This document shows positions 12,101 to 17,581 of a stretch of DNA of 23,436 nt, piece by piece. Numbering within the stretch: the stretch's first letter is position 1; each line of letters starts with the position of its first letter. Below the pieces are notes generated by a model. That model was not told the origin of the DNA. It did no database searches and worked only from the letters and a program-made list of their open reading frames with translations. Made by a program: the position numbers and the translations under genes. The DNA lies in IMG/VR virus record IMGVR_UViG_3300025120_000569, positions 1 to 23,436 of that record, one strand, 5' to 3'. Source of the DNA: a virus.

Positions 12101-13727
12101 ATCTGTTGCCTCTGGTCCATGCATTAATATCCAGACTTGCTCTGTTTATTGTCATGTAATCTTGTGACGTAGGAGCATTAGCAGTTGCATCAAAGCCGCC
12201 AACGTCAAATGGTATACTATCAAACGGAACACCAGCACTTACAGTATAAGTTTCGGGTGTTACAAAATTAGTCACTGGTAGTAGCTCGATTGCAGTACCT
12301 ACTCCTTCAACATAGTATTGATTGCCTTCGTATGAACTAGGCACAATAGCACCTGTAAATTCAACTTTCAGTCCGTTTGTAAAAACAACACCGTTTGGTG
12401 ATGTAAAATTTTTCTTTCCTACTATATCGGCATCAACATTTAAATCTGAAATATTTTCTTGGTCAACTAAACGTATAATACCAAAATTTAGTGCATCACT
12501 TTGATCCTGATAATAAAGAAGATCTAAGTTTGCAGTAATGAGAGGTTGTCTCTCAAACAAACCATCGGCGTTTTTATAAAAAGTTACACCTGCATAGTCT
12601 GTACCATAGTTAATAAGACTTTTGCTTAAATTAGCAACGTCTTGTACTTTAGTAAGTTCTATAAATGGACGCAGTGGATTTGCATAATTGTAATTAATCC
12701 TCCATTGTACATAACGCTCTGGATCGGTTGCTAACGCTACACTGTTATCAAAGCCGGCATTTGGTATACCTGGGTTGTCTTGGTCAAATAGTGTATCATC
12801 AAAAGGCGTTAATACTTCCCAACCAACATCTGTATCTGTTGTGATTATAAGTGTTCTACCGTCAAGGTCGGTTATTCCATCGATGCCGCCGTTTGCGTCA
12901 TTGAATACATCAACAAACTGTCCGTTAATTTGATTAAACTGTAGTGTGTCTTCTAATAAATCTGTACTTCCGATATCAGCAAGTGTAAAGAAAAAATTCT
13001 GTGCAGTTTTGCTTGGAACTGAAAATGTTATTGTCCCAACATCATCTCCGTTGTTCACAACACCTAGTACATCTCGAGAACTTTGATTAGGTTGTTGTCT
13101 TAATACGCCACTTGTTCCTGGTTGACTCTGTATCCAAAAATTACGTCCTAAATCAGTTACATCAAACTTGTATTCACCTTGCCTTGCTAGTGAAATAGTT
13201 GGTAATGTTCCTTGTAAAGTGCTAAACGTAAATCCAGTGTTCACATACTTCACGTCATATGTTGCACGTATTGGAATTGCATTTGCAAATACACTAACAC
13301 TGTCTGGTCCTGCTGGTACCCAATAGTATTGTCCAAAGTTCACGTATTTGTCAAAATCAACAAACGGATCAAAACTATAGTATTCGCTATCAAATAGTCT
13401 ATCATTACGTGTTGTATTAGCACCTTGAAGATTTAAACTGTCGATAATACCAGGATAGGTTATTGTGTTTACTAGTTCAGAGCTTTTATCTTTTGTTTGC
13501 ACAACTCCAGGCTCTAACTGGTAATCTGTTCTTATCTGTGTGGGCTCTAATACATAACTGTCAGATGCAGTTACACCAGGCCCAATCTTACGTCCAATGT
13601 ATCCTTCAGTTGGTTTTAACTTTGGATTTTGTGTAAGTTGATCAAGTGTACTACGAAGCAACTGCTTATTTGCGGGTGTTTGTAGTATTTCTGGTAAAAA
13701 CTGTTCAGAACGTATGCGGTTAGCCAT
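111..13727 (-). CDS. Giant multidomain baseplate/tail structural protein (4538 aa), in gene 7 position
   Basis: One uninterrupted frame of 4538 residues (about 0.5 MDa), starting three bases after gp6 with GGAG about 11 bases before the ATG. T4 order is 25-6-7, so position suggests a role replacing or extending wedge protein gp7 (1032 aa in T4); homology to gp7 itself is not evident to me. Landmarks by residue: an aromatic motif YYSFDPFVDFDKYVNFGQYY at about 116-135; RPWEM...RYGPAPYTSGN at about 1299-1328; seven FG-GAP repeats at about 2214-2917; WWDLSTVRFI at about 3011; paired GSGY repeats at about 3600-3645; HAPEELVPG at about 3855; LRRGTAGT at about 4392; and a C-terminal beta domain ending in TASNGIALQ...FLKS. 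Around ten degenerate beta-sandwich modules are scattered through it. I recall several of these motifs from large virion structural proteins of marine T4-like phages, but no search was possible. No enzyme motif, signal peptide or transmembrane segment was seen. The virion role is well supported; the exact baseplate position is inferred. Confidence 0.85.
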   Translation of the reverse strand: MANRIRSEQFLPEILQTPANKQLLRSTLDQLTQNPKLKPTEGYIGRKIGPGVTASDSYVLEPTQIRTDYQLEPGVVQTKDKSSELVNTITYPGIIDSLNLQGANTTRNDRLFDSEYYSFDPFVDFDKYVNFGQYYWVPAGPDSVSVFANAIPIRATYDVKYVNTGFTFSTLQGTLPTISLARQGEYKFDVTDLGRNFWIQSQPGTSGVLRQQPNQSSRDVLGVVNNGDDVGTITFSVPSKTAQNFFFTLADIGSTDLLEDTLQFNQINGQFVDVFNDANGGIDGITDLDGRTLIITTDTDVGWEVLTPFDDTLFDQDNPGIPNAGFDNSVALATDPERYVQWRINYNYANPLRPFIELTKVQDVANLSKSLINYGTDYAGVTFYKNADGLFERQPLITANLDLLYYQDQSDALNFGIIRLVDQENISDLNVDADIVGKKNFTSPNGVVFTNGLKVEFTGAIVPSSYEGNQYYVEGVGTAIELLPVTNFVTPETYTVSAGVPFDSIPFDVGGFDATANAPTSQDYMTINRASLDINAWTRGNRWFHIDVLTQTANYNNVSLVIDNGARAKRPILEYRKSLKLFNYGIQATAPIDIIDFSQQNAFQNVNGSIGYSVDGYNLIAGSRIIFAADLDPQVANKIYTVNFVDFEDSSVKTIDLQAASLTSPEEPVNTNVVVLSGTTEQGKSYWFNGTTWLAGQQKTDVNQPPLFDVYDANGYSLSDTTVYPSTTFVGTKLFSYAVGTGVTDSVIDQPLKYLTISNVGDIVFDNNLYIDKFTYVSGTTSSTQNIDTGIIRQYNTITSFDKLLGWQTHFDTNVQRQSFTFDYAGSSLVLDIPVITDTSKIPVKVFVEGQFVLPSTYNYITNADNVTVVTFNTNIVGQPATQPAIGAVVEVQVISESASTIGFYTIPSNLESNAMNKNSNGFTLGTVRTHYETICQNLESFSGKIHGANNVRDLGNIIPFGNLILQQSAPLTMVTPFITGREFEFFRALEFNSQEYSKTKNKILDFVSNNDWEGKTTATILDTTLLSINAGKNADAPFYWTDALPSGNDFETTTYTFSPISTYVFDTLYSYNFTSANYQGILVYLTPKATGVQTILVGDGEQYTVATDGPRITINNDKVTLANDDIITIREYTFTYGSYVPATPSMMGMYPVYLPYSFLDNTYQTPTTVIQGHDGSLTVAFPTGDFRNDVLLEFEKRVYNNIKINTYEKYDPPLRASDVIPGQFRTTAYTLTEINDILNVSFLAWVGANRVPYKDQTYDADDQFTWNYSASENRLDGDPLLGFWRGIYFDLYDTDSPHTRPWEMVGLSIEPSWWTIRYGPAPYTSGNTVLWDDLSKGIISYPTGNVIVKEFIRPELLDCLPTDSQGNLVSPMQSIVGSYDQNSFVRSWVAGDYAPTQTAWRRSSYYPFAIQRLLALTESAKFFSLFSDRDLYKYNTDYNQYLFNDRFRIDPAQLTIYGNGTSKNSYINYVVDYNRVTGLDSTVAVKQRLSNLDIRLCYRMACFSDKSYLKIFSEKSSPNSLNSSLLLPDESYQLFLYSNPSFAEIHYSAVTVQRTSTGYAVAGYSTTKPYFEILQSQPTGKFTTINVNGQTSRINNSYTQNVVQVPYGYVFTSSNAVVDFLNSYGAFLDKQGLTFNSQINDTIVNWKQMSEEFLYWVGQSWTVGSLINLNPGADVLKIERPFSVVESLQNENINDIMLDQNFEPLFGKDYAVERLDNELKLVGLNNQTFSFLNARFTSYEHIIVFDNTSIFNDLIYNPTTGARQNRLLLNGNTVFDWNGTLDAQGFILNQNNIEEWVANVAYTKGQIVLYKEAYWSATRLLAPSETFVFADWIKSDFDRIQTGLLPNLATKADALRENYDIHTANLESDATLLGLGLIGFRPRQYMQNLNLDDISQAGLYSQFLGTKGTLGAAEQFKSANLGKEEAEYEIRENWAIQRGIYGANANRSYFELRLDESKLLGNPSTVAVVDPGDITTANQQILVDNIWKQSYKITNKNILPTVGTIPDDIALPTAGYVNFDDVDIKVFNFDDLSNIVANLDQIAIGTNIWVAKANPYDWNIYRNNLVNATITTVVDNLNGTSTLTFNTNHGLLIGSRIVIKYFDASVDGAYTIASVPSLQTITIALSLPGEVTSVTGIGLVFILETVRVAQASDVAGLSFANNIVSGNQAWVDDYGDGKWAVLQKINPFGSPTEIDADTPILNDLFGTSVEQGLIGQGLAIGAPGYASGKGGIYCYNKSDTNTYKENTIMTPTAAGFVGTGTSLSVGNTERLVAGAPASDSSKGYAVGIRRNSSNGEYTQTQLFNTGTNDVDNFGRDIAVSDDERWLYISAPTATTSGDYVWAYQQVGVQSQTLNFTGDGTTRDFIITGTIVVSAVNATAQTQLGVTRNNISQTAGSGYTVQTSGTNQVVRFATAPNENDTIRITRLQGVTYLPTVSTTAFSTATVHSVTDIYSFSVYYNGSLLRPIFDYTFTGDTVTLLVAISSGNLLIDAKTYWDFVKTIKTGGSVGDLPGQSISTTTDGRHVIIGAPGAEVTVGSTTTTDAGKVYIYDRSVERFQVTTASTTTQNFTTVDTPEGTPAVTVNGTYLIPTAQNNNAEFSFSGTTTTIGTATNPYTLNIGDIVEIETNNFRLVQTINSSTVGTNYKFGQAVDMCSTNCSLYISEPNDSTISPEGGSVDRWINQSRLFGTITGTVTNPVLTATDSIRINNYYVTLSGTTVASLVTDITTADLPNIKATEVSGALQITLVDIQAGEAFIKLQVAPGLGTAFADLGLAPIVFAQTIIAPIPQEYGHFGQTIKIDSTATTLVVGAPDATANLPTTFDSGTTGLPTTYFDSRSTQLIDPLDESGVVYTYNYLSSANASATNPGKFAFGQQIYDTSMVSFDKFGSAVDFFDGVLLVGAPNDDLNDSSGDYGRVTQLVNANKESAWKIVYNEQPMVDSRLLNSVFTYSKVNNEVDTYLDFIDPLQGKILGAASANINYQGGIDPAAYNTGTVNNFGSQWRDEHLGEFWWDLSTVRFIDYHQDTIEYKARRWGQLFPGSSVDVYQWTKNTVAPSAYVGEGTVYTEDSYVVTSELDSAGTFVTNYYYWVKGLTIVPGNKTLSSNAITQYITDPRSSGVSYSAALSQSTIGLYNVRTQLVATDTILHVEFDKLQNTDAVHSEYDLITQNDPNSFLGTGLYRKFLDSYCGVDTLGNNVPDPTLSPADKYGPYFRPRQSFFVNRFLALENYLKRANRIMKLYPITDNKTFKLLNSEDPEPTSASGLWDKRLLTYAELTYQDLRQVAVGYNYLVASDSTQEGLWTIYTVLAGPKLQLARVQNYDTKLYWSYVDWNGINADKSTYSNANASTYEVAVYSNLLALENVLDGEWATVLANSFAKKEVYQYSTTTGEWTRVFLEDGTIAIDETIWDYTVGNFGWDVEVFDAQRFAQAPDVETRQILKALNEEIFTNELKIFRNELLILTFEFIMSEQSAPDWLIKTSLIDVNHKIRDLIEYPIFRRDNQDFVSQYIQEVKPYHVQVREFNLRYEGEDTYNGSLTDFDLPAYYDAKLNQFVSPILDDTKFPKSLSAVPSTSSIWATFPWSQWYNNYKLAIKSVTVLQGGSGYTVPPQVVVTGDAITQATFTSTVNTAGVLTGITVVTTGSGYSTTPTLTISGGNGTGGTAVVVLEPQQVRDFTTTVKYDRITYTSQVKDWTASTVYTAGQLIRYPVPTLGVVNVSLPQVYTVNTNFTSGTIFDPENYTKVDQSTLDGADRTIGLYTPEPNEPGRELAQVMTGIDYPGVQVDAPDFNENTGFDIGNFDTTPFDNIDFGPEGLPTYDPAILDVIYESSFTDTYLGTRSTDINIVGGAFIDTYSSHAPEELVPGSEFDTLDLKVFTRPGSDWNADGHGFGIATINVVFAGAGTTLDFTSAILHPVGIEVIDITSGQSIANTAYTINWVIKVVTLGASMPSGVGDNIGVRVYGLGGGSQIYKESIVGTEIVDNVATIPVVFTQINQMVIFVNGIVITDYAFAADTTGFKTDVTFTSSYGASDWITFGVLGTTTPTQYSWSTPLVQYMTYDGSSLLDQLTNSLGGTNGANLIVQREGLRLRPPEGIEYTGDGSSAGPYYISTTGISNQALVSPADMLVYVDNVKQALAVDYNLSAWDGSSNRYIEFTTGGMPPANSDIKIFTTTEADYILLGDQIDLRVSAAANAQFAVYTFNDTAQQNLLTKVFVGPTTTGVTTGDGYDEVPYDSAAFDRTIGTTIDTNNFALGRLVTSPERLIVTLNGLYISTAEYDLTTNASNLTTLVLDRNVINAADVLVVTMFTNTVVPNSLNFRIFQDMLGNQKLLRLNTKNTTQLTKELAVDDVEIHVLDASKLSEPNLENNIFGQLTVGAERITYRVRDVPNNTVSDLRRGTAGTGVYVHAKGDSVSDVGPGEQLPATYQQKTTTDKTNYGDGTTTRFTTSIIVPTGLDSTELSESITVTVAGTVLVPETDYTITGTDTTFTEVTLTTAPAVNVEVWFSQVTANVMYAQGTNTASNGIALQDQTTPAVLFLKS
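200..1810 (-). repeat. C-terminal array of degenerate beta-sandwich modules in the giant protein
   Basis: Residues about 3975-4510 contain four units sharing the pattern: aliphatic strand, VxVNG or equivalent (VIFVNGIVI, LVYVDNVKQ, VTLNGLYIS, VTVAGTVLV), then a DY(x) turn (DYAF, DYNLS, EYDLT, DYTIT), then a Thr/Val strand and a final hydrophobic strand ending in a VxxFT-like segment. A different conserved unit (VHVLDASKL-like followed by LRRGTAGT and HAKGD) separates the last two at about residues 4330-4420. Such modules are frequent in phage tail-fibre proteins. Boundaries are approximate. Confidence 0.55.
2733..2960 (-). repeat. Glycine-rich GSGY tandem repeat in the giant protein
   Basis: Around residues 3590-3665 two similar units are spaced 41 residues apart: GGSGYTVPPQVVVTGD and TGSGYSTTPTLTISGGNG. 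Each is followed by an alternating Thr/Val/Ala stretch (for example ATFTSTVNTAGVLTGITVV). The pattern is that of a small repeated beta-structure with a glycine turn, common in phage fibre and tail proteins. The two copies have diverged at DNA level, so this is an old duplication. Confidence 0.6.
4970..7095 (-). repeat. Seven FG-GAP repeats (integrin-alpha-type beta-propeller) inside the giant protein
   Basis: Seven copies of a pattern FGx(S/A)(V/I)...(L)xVGAP...GxVYxY occur in order. The GAP (or SAP/SEP) tripeptides start at residues 2222, 2275, 2330, 2528, 2663, 2810 and 2901. Clear examples are FGQTIKIDSTATTLVVGAP (repeat 6) and FGSAVDFFDGVLLVGAP (repeat 7). Repeat 5 has SEP and contains CSTNC. 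FG-GAP repeats form the blades of seven-bladed propellers in integrin alpha chains and bacterial adhesins. The first three are spaced 53-55 residues, one blade each. Later intervals are 198, 135, 147 and 91, so extra domains are inserted between blades. I do not see the classical DxDxDG calcium loops in the blades. Confidence 0.75.
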
Positions 13728-13730
13728 AGT

Positions 13731-16700
13731 TTAAACTACTCCACTATTTGGTGCAGTACGTAATTGACTACCAGTGAGTGCATCAATTATTTGGACATCA
13801 TTAACTGTAGCGGCATTAACAAATATTTCGTTTGCTTGTGAACGTATCTCGTACAAGTCTCCAAAACTTTTTAGTGGGTCAGTTGGCACAAGCACTACTG
13901 AACTAATAATACTGCCTAATCTGTCATGTAGATAAGCACTTAGTTCACTAAAAAAGAATGTATCACCAAAGTCCCAATTGTCAATGGTAAAATAGGTGTT
14001 CATTGCACTTACAACTTGACTTTTAATTTCGCTTACACTTGCAGTGCTGGCAGTGTTCTTAACACATTTAATTGTTGCACGTAACTCAACTGCTGACTTG
14101 GTTCCAAACAGTGGCTTAAACGTTACACTGTTAAGAATAATGTTATCGCTAATCATCTTATATTCATCTAATGTACTATAACTTGTTGTAAGTTCGTCAA
14201 TAGTAGGCTTCTTAGGTTCGGTAACTGTGCCTGTGCTATCTCTGATATAGTTCTGATACGCTATGTAATAAGACTGTGTAATCAAATATATATCGATTAT
14301 ATTTGTTGTTCCTGGATCAATACGTCTGTTAAGAGGAGCATTATGCCTGTATTGAAAATACAATCCTTGTCTACCGACATATGTTTGATAACCTGTAACC
14401 ACTGCAATAGTTCTCACACCTTCATAATCAACGGACAGTTGATAAAAAATCTTGTCAGTGTATGCATAAAATACCTGCTTATCAGGATATTCGCTTTTGA
14501 CTAATTCAATAGCTGCTTTTGTTGCAAGTGCTCCTATAACTACTCCTGCGGCAAGAGGCAAGTATCTTTCCAAATTATCAAAGTCAACTGTTTGTTGCAA
14601 GTAAACTTGTTTTGTGGTTGGATTTACCAATGGTGCAACTAGTGTTTGGAAGTAATCTGGGTTGTCAGGTATGCCATCATTGTCTGAATCTTTGTAACTT
14701 ATTCTTACTCTAAAGTCATCTACAAAACCATCTGTTTCAACCGGTTGATCAATAATATCTAGTACTTCATCGCTATTAAGCGTAGCACTTGAATCTGGTA
14801 AATTATTTGTTTTAAGAACATTAATAAAGTCGTTAATTACTGTTCCTGTTTTTGGATCATATACTTTTTGCGTACCGTCATAAAAGAAACGTGTTTCTAA
14901 TACACTAGCCCAAAATCTTTGCAGGCTTCTTGAGCTAACAGTATATGTTACACCGTCAGTTTCAAATACAACTAACCAACTGTTGTCTAAACCTGTACCT
15001 GTTGTGTTTTGTGCATTTGTAAGACTAAATGTTATTGCTGGGTTCAAGTTTGTGCTTGTAATAATATACCAAGTACCTGTTAAGTTGTTATAGCCTAATC
15101 CAAAGTCTCTGTAAAGTTCAATGTTTTCACGCATTGTTGTTTCAATAGCAACTGGTAAATCAGTTACAAAGTTTGGAATTACTTCAGTTGGTATTGCATT
15201 TGTTGGAATAAAATTATTAAGTGTTACTGGTCCAGTGCCGTCGCTATTGTTTCCGACACCTTGGTTAGTACCATCTAGTTCTAATGCAGTTACAGTTGCC
15301 CATAATATCATCTTATCGCCGGGTAACGTTGGCGATCCAACTGCTAATCTATTGGTTGCAGTAAAGTATTGACCTGCTGGCGGTGTAAATTTTATAAGTC
15401 CACCATTGGCAATATATTTTTTATTATCACTTGCAGATGATCCAACAGGAGCTGGTGCTCCACTTGCTGTAAATCTAAAGAAGCCAGTGGTTTCATTATT
15501 ACTGGTAGTACTTTGACTCCAATTTAAATTTAACACAGTCAGATCTGGACGTGTAAAGTTTTCATAGTAAAATTCTTGCATACCACGACTTGCTAGTACA
15601 GGTTCTACCTGGTTTACAATAACATCTGTAATATCGTTTTGATCAACATATGTAAATGTAAAACTAGGAACCGCAGTATTTTCGTATATCAATCCATCTG
15701 ATGCAAAAATATTTGTGCTTGAATATTTTCCAGTGATATCAACAAGATCCAAGTATCTACTAGTACCAATTGAACTTCTATTAAGAGCTTTGGACTTGAT
15801 TATAGTTGAATAAAGTGTATATGGAAAATTATTGTAGTCTTCACCGTTCACCATTCTATTTTGTGTATAATATCTTGCTGGTGCACGTTGCTTGATATCG
15901 TTTATGTTTTCTCTGTTTGCAGCATTGCTTACTGGTTGTGTTAAAGCACATGTAAGTGTTAATGTTTCATTCCTGCCAGTACGACTTACATATCCAATTG
16001 CAATCGTAACGTTCTGCATTTCGTCTGGATTAATAATATAGCTTAATCCGTTTGATGCACGTACATAAGTTCTAAAACTTCCGACGGGTATGCTACTAAA
16101 CACTCCGTCACCAAAGTTTAAATTAATTTGATCGTTTGTCCTTGACGTAATACTAAAGTATCTACGTTGTTCTGGAGTCAGTTCTTCTACTGCTCCTGTG
16201 TAAATATTTTCAACATAGTCCCATTCGTTTGTAATATTACCATTGGCATCCAGTTGATACAACCATGTGTCTTCATTATTAATACCTTCAATATTAACAT
16301 TTACAACACGATTTGATATGCGTTCGCCTAAGTTAAAATTTAAGTCTTGTAAACTACCTTGCTTGAACAAGAAGAAGTAACCTGTATTAGCACTGGCATA
16401 ACCTTGCTTATCGTTTCTATATAATATATTGAATGCACCGTTTGGAGCAGGCGATGGCTCGTACACGTAAGTTTTATCCAATGACGTTGCACACACTGCC
16501 TCAAAACCCATTTCAGTACCATTCACTATGCTTTGGAAAGGTATTACTGGCAAAAAGCCTTGTAATAAATTAATTGCATATTCATCAGTTTGTACGCCTA
16601 ATATAGTTTGGCTGTTTCCAGGGCGACCAAAACGCTGACTGTTGTCTAAGGCTGCATTTACAATTACTGTAAACTGTTCTAACCAGTTTGTATTTGTTGT

Positions 16701-17138
16701 ATCGTTCCAATTGACTGTAATATTTGAAAGATTCACTCCAGTAAAGTCAATTACACCTTCAGTAGTGCTTATGCTTTGTACTTTAATATAACCTTGTGAT
16801 GCAGTATTACGCTTTGGAGTATAACTTACTAATTCTGCTAACCTATTAACACTATCTCGTCTTTCAGCAGTGTCAATGAAGTTTTCTCTTGTGTTTAGAT
16901 CGTTTCGAAAACTACCTGCTTGTCCCATAAATGCCATGACATCCAGCAGTGCAATAAATTCACTTGACTCAATGTAATCATTGAAACTTTCTGGATAATA
17001 TAAACGAATGTAGTCTATAAAGCTCTTACGCAGTGTTTCAAAGTCATAACTCTGAAAGTCGGCTTCGCGGTAAGTTTGGTAAATTCTTTTCCAATCCTCA
17101 ACGCCAAATATACTAGTTTGTCTTGTTGTTTTAGCCAT
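13731..17138 (-). CDS. 6: Baseplate wedge protein gp6 (baseplate J-like), 1135 aa
   Basis: gp6 forms the ring of the T4-type baseplate that joins the wedges and drives the sheath-contraction change. The N-terminus is diagnostic: QTSIFGVEDWKRIYQTYREA, then YDFETLRKSFIDYIRLYYPE and ENFIDTAERRDSVNRLAELV are typical of T4-like gp6. The protein is much longer than T4 gp6 (660 aa). The extra material includes beta-rich segments in the middle and a calcium-loop-like DSDNDGIPDNPD at residues 817-828. A C-terminal wedge region follows (FGDTFFFSELSAYLHDRLGS). The start is fixed by TAAGGAAA 8 bases upstream. It follows gp25 after a 51-base gap holding a late-promoter match, and it precedes the giant gene by three bases. 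Identity is near certain; the function of the extra regions is unknown. Confidence 0.93.
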   Translation of the reverse strand: MAKTTRQTSIFGVEDWKRIYQTYREADFQSYDFETLRKSFIDYIRLYYPESFNDYIESSEFIALLDVMAFMGQAGSFRNDLNTRENFIDTAERRDSVNRLAELVSYTPKRNTASQGYIKVQSISTTEGVIDFTGVNLSNITVNWNDTTNTNWLEQFTVIVNAALDNSQRFGRPGNSQTILGVQTDEYAINLLQGFLPVIPFQSIVNGTEMGFEAVCATSLDKTYVYEPSPAPNGAFNILYRNDKQGYASANTGYFFLFKQGSLQDLNFNLGERISNRVVNVNIEGINNEDTWLYQLDANGNITNEWDYVENIYTGAVEELTPEQRRYFSITSRTNDQINLNFGDGVFSSIPVGSFRTYVRASNGLSYIINPDEMQNVTIAIGYVSRTGRNETLTLTCALTQPVSNAANRENINDIKQRAPARYYTQNRMVNGEDYNNFPYTLYSTIIKSKALNRSSIGTSRYLDLVDITGKYSSTNIFASDGLIYENTAVPSFTFTYVDQNDITDVIVNQVEPVLASRGMQEFYYENFTRPDLTVLNLNWSQSTTSNNETTGFFRFTASGAPAPVGSSASDNKKYIANGGLIKFTPPAGQYFTATNRLAVGSPTLPGDKMILWATVTALELDGTNQGVGNNSDGTGPVTLNNFIPTNAIPTEVIPNFVTDLPVAIETTMRENIELYRDFGLGYNNLTGTWYIITSTNLNPAITFSLTNAQNTTGTGLDNSWLVVFETDGVTYTVSSRSLQRFWASVLETRFFYDGTQKVYDPKTGTVINDFINVLKTNNLPDSSATLNSDEVLDIIDQPVETDGFVDDFRVRISYKDSDNDGIPDNPDYFQTLVAPLVNPTTKQVYLQQTVDFDNLERYLPLAAGVVIGALATKAAIELVKSEYPDKQVFYAYTDKIFYQLSVDYEGVRTIAVVTGYQTYVGRQGLYFQYRHNAPLNRRIDPGTTNIIDIYLITQSYYIAYQNYIRDSTGTVTEPKKPTIDELTTSYSTLDEYKMISDNIILNSVTFKPLFGTKSAVELRATIKCVKNTASTASVSEIKSQVVSAMNTYFTIDNWDFGDTFFFSELSAYLHDRLGSIISSVVLVPTDPLKSFGDLYEIRSQANEIFVNAATVNDVQIIDALTGSQLRTAPNSGVV
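14655..14690 (-). other. Calcium-loop-like motif within gp6
   Basis: Codons 817-828 of gp6 spell DSDNDGIPDNPD. The DxDxDG spacing, with further acidic residues at 825 and 828, matches EF-hand-like, dockerin-like or thrombospondin type-3 calcium loops. Metal binding is inferred from the pattern alone. Confidence 0.55.
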
Positions 17139-17143
17139 GTGTG

Positions 17144-17151
17144 TTTCCTTA
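17144..17151 (-). promoter_or_regulatory. Shine-Dalgarno site of gp6
   Basis: The minus strand reads TAAGGAAA, with 8 bases between the GG and the ATG at 17138. It supports the chosen gp6 start and follows the late-promoter match directly. Confidence 0.7.
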
Positions 17152-17155
17152 CCTA

Positions 17156-17163
17156 GTATTTAT
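17156..17163 (-). promoter_or_regulatory. T4-type late promoter candidate upstream of gp6
   Basis: The minus strand reads ATAAATAC inside TCATAAATACTAG, seven of eight to the T4 late consensus TATAAATA when aligned as (C)ATAAATA. It lies in the largest gap of the block (17139-17189). Late promoters are read by host polymerase with phage gp55 and gp33/gp45. The start of transcription would be expected near 17151, leaving a short leader with the ribosome site at its 5' end. Similarity-based call. Confidence 0.5.
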
Positions 17164-17189
17164 GATAAGAATTAAGTACGTAGTTTATA

Positions 17190-17570
17190 CTATACGTCTG
17201 AGAAAGAGGCTCGTTGTTGTTGATTGTCAAAAAACACACGTAAGCTATCTGAGTCTTGTCCTGCGATTGTTTGGACTTCAAGTTCACATAAAAACCCATT
17301 TTCTTGTGCATACACATTTATATCAGATATTTGTATTCTCGGATCTTGTGCCACAACACGTTGTAATTCTGTAATGATTGCTTTAGATGTTTGAGCGTTT
17401 GTAGGTTCAAACATAAGACTCCACATTGACGTTCCTACGTCTGGTCTACCTGCCACTTCTCCTTGCCTAATGTTAAGTGCATTTAGCAAGTCAGCCTTGA
17501 TAAGTTCAAAATCAGTTAGTGTATAATTTTTATATCTACCTACTGAGCTATATCCGATTACTGTTGTCAT
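17190..17570 (-). CDS. 25: Baseplate wedge protein gp25 (126 aa)
   Basis: gp25 is the small wedge protein that helps clamp gp6 and nucleates sheath assembly in T4-type tails; it belongs to the gp25/TssE family once thought to be lysozyme-like. Supporting sequence: DFELIKADLLNALNIRQGEV with GRPDVGTSMWSLMFEP, then TELQRVVAQDPRIQISDINV. These match the usual gp25 layout of a helical start, an R-P-D-G turn, and the EP and DPRI motifs. Its length is normal (T4 gp25 is 132 aa). It starts 7 bases after the gp5-like stop. No convincing ribosome site is visible; the ATG instead abuts a late-promoter-like ATAAATAC. It is followed by gp6 as in T4. Confidence 0.93.
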   Translation of the reverse strand: MTTVIGYSSVGRYKNYTLTDFELIKADLLNALNIRQGEVAGRPDVGTSMWSLMFEPTNAQTSKAIITELQRVVAQDPRIQISDINVYAQENGFLCELEVQTIAGQDSDSLRVFFDNQQQRASFSDV

Positions 17571-17573
17571 ACT

Positions 17574-17581
17574 GTATTTAT
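17574..17581 (-). promoter_or_regulatory. Late-promoter-like motif abutting the gp25 start
   Basis: The minus strand reads ATAAATAC, overlapping the TAA stop of the gp5-like gene and ending three bases before the gp25 ATG (17570). It is the same octamer as the one before gp6. If used as a late promoter, the transcript would begin at or just inside gp25, giving little or no leader. It may instead be a remnant or a translational-coupling junction. Confidence 0.35.

Noticed and set aside
16340-16522. Minus-strand 60-residue frame inside gp6
   Set aside because: It overlaps gp6 in another frame; gp6 is continuous and strongly recognisable here.
17141-17374. Plus-strand frame spanning the gp25-gp6 gap
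   Set aside because: Most of it is antisense to gp25 and it would share the late-promoter region; no ribosome site or family resemblance.
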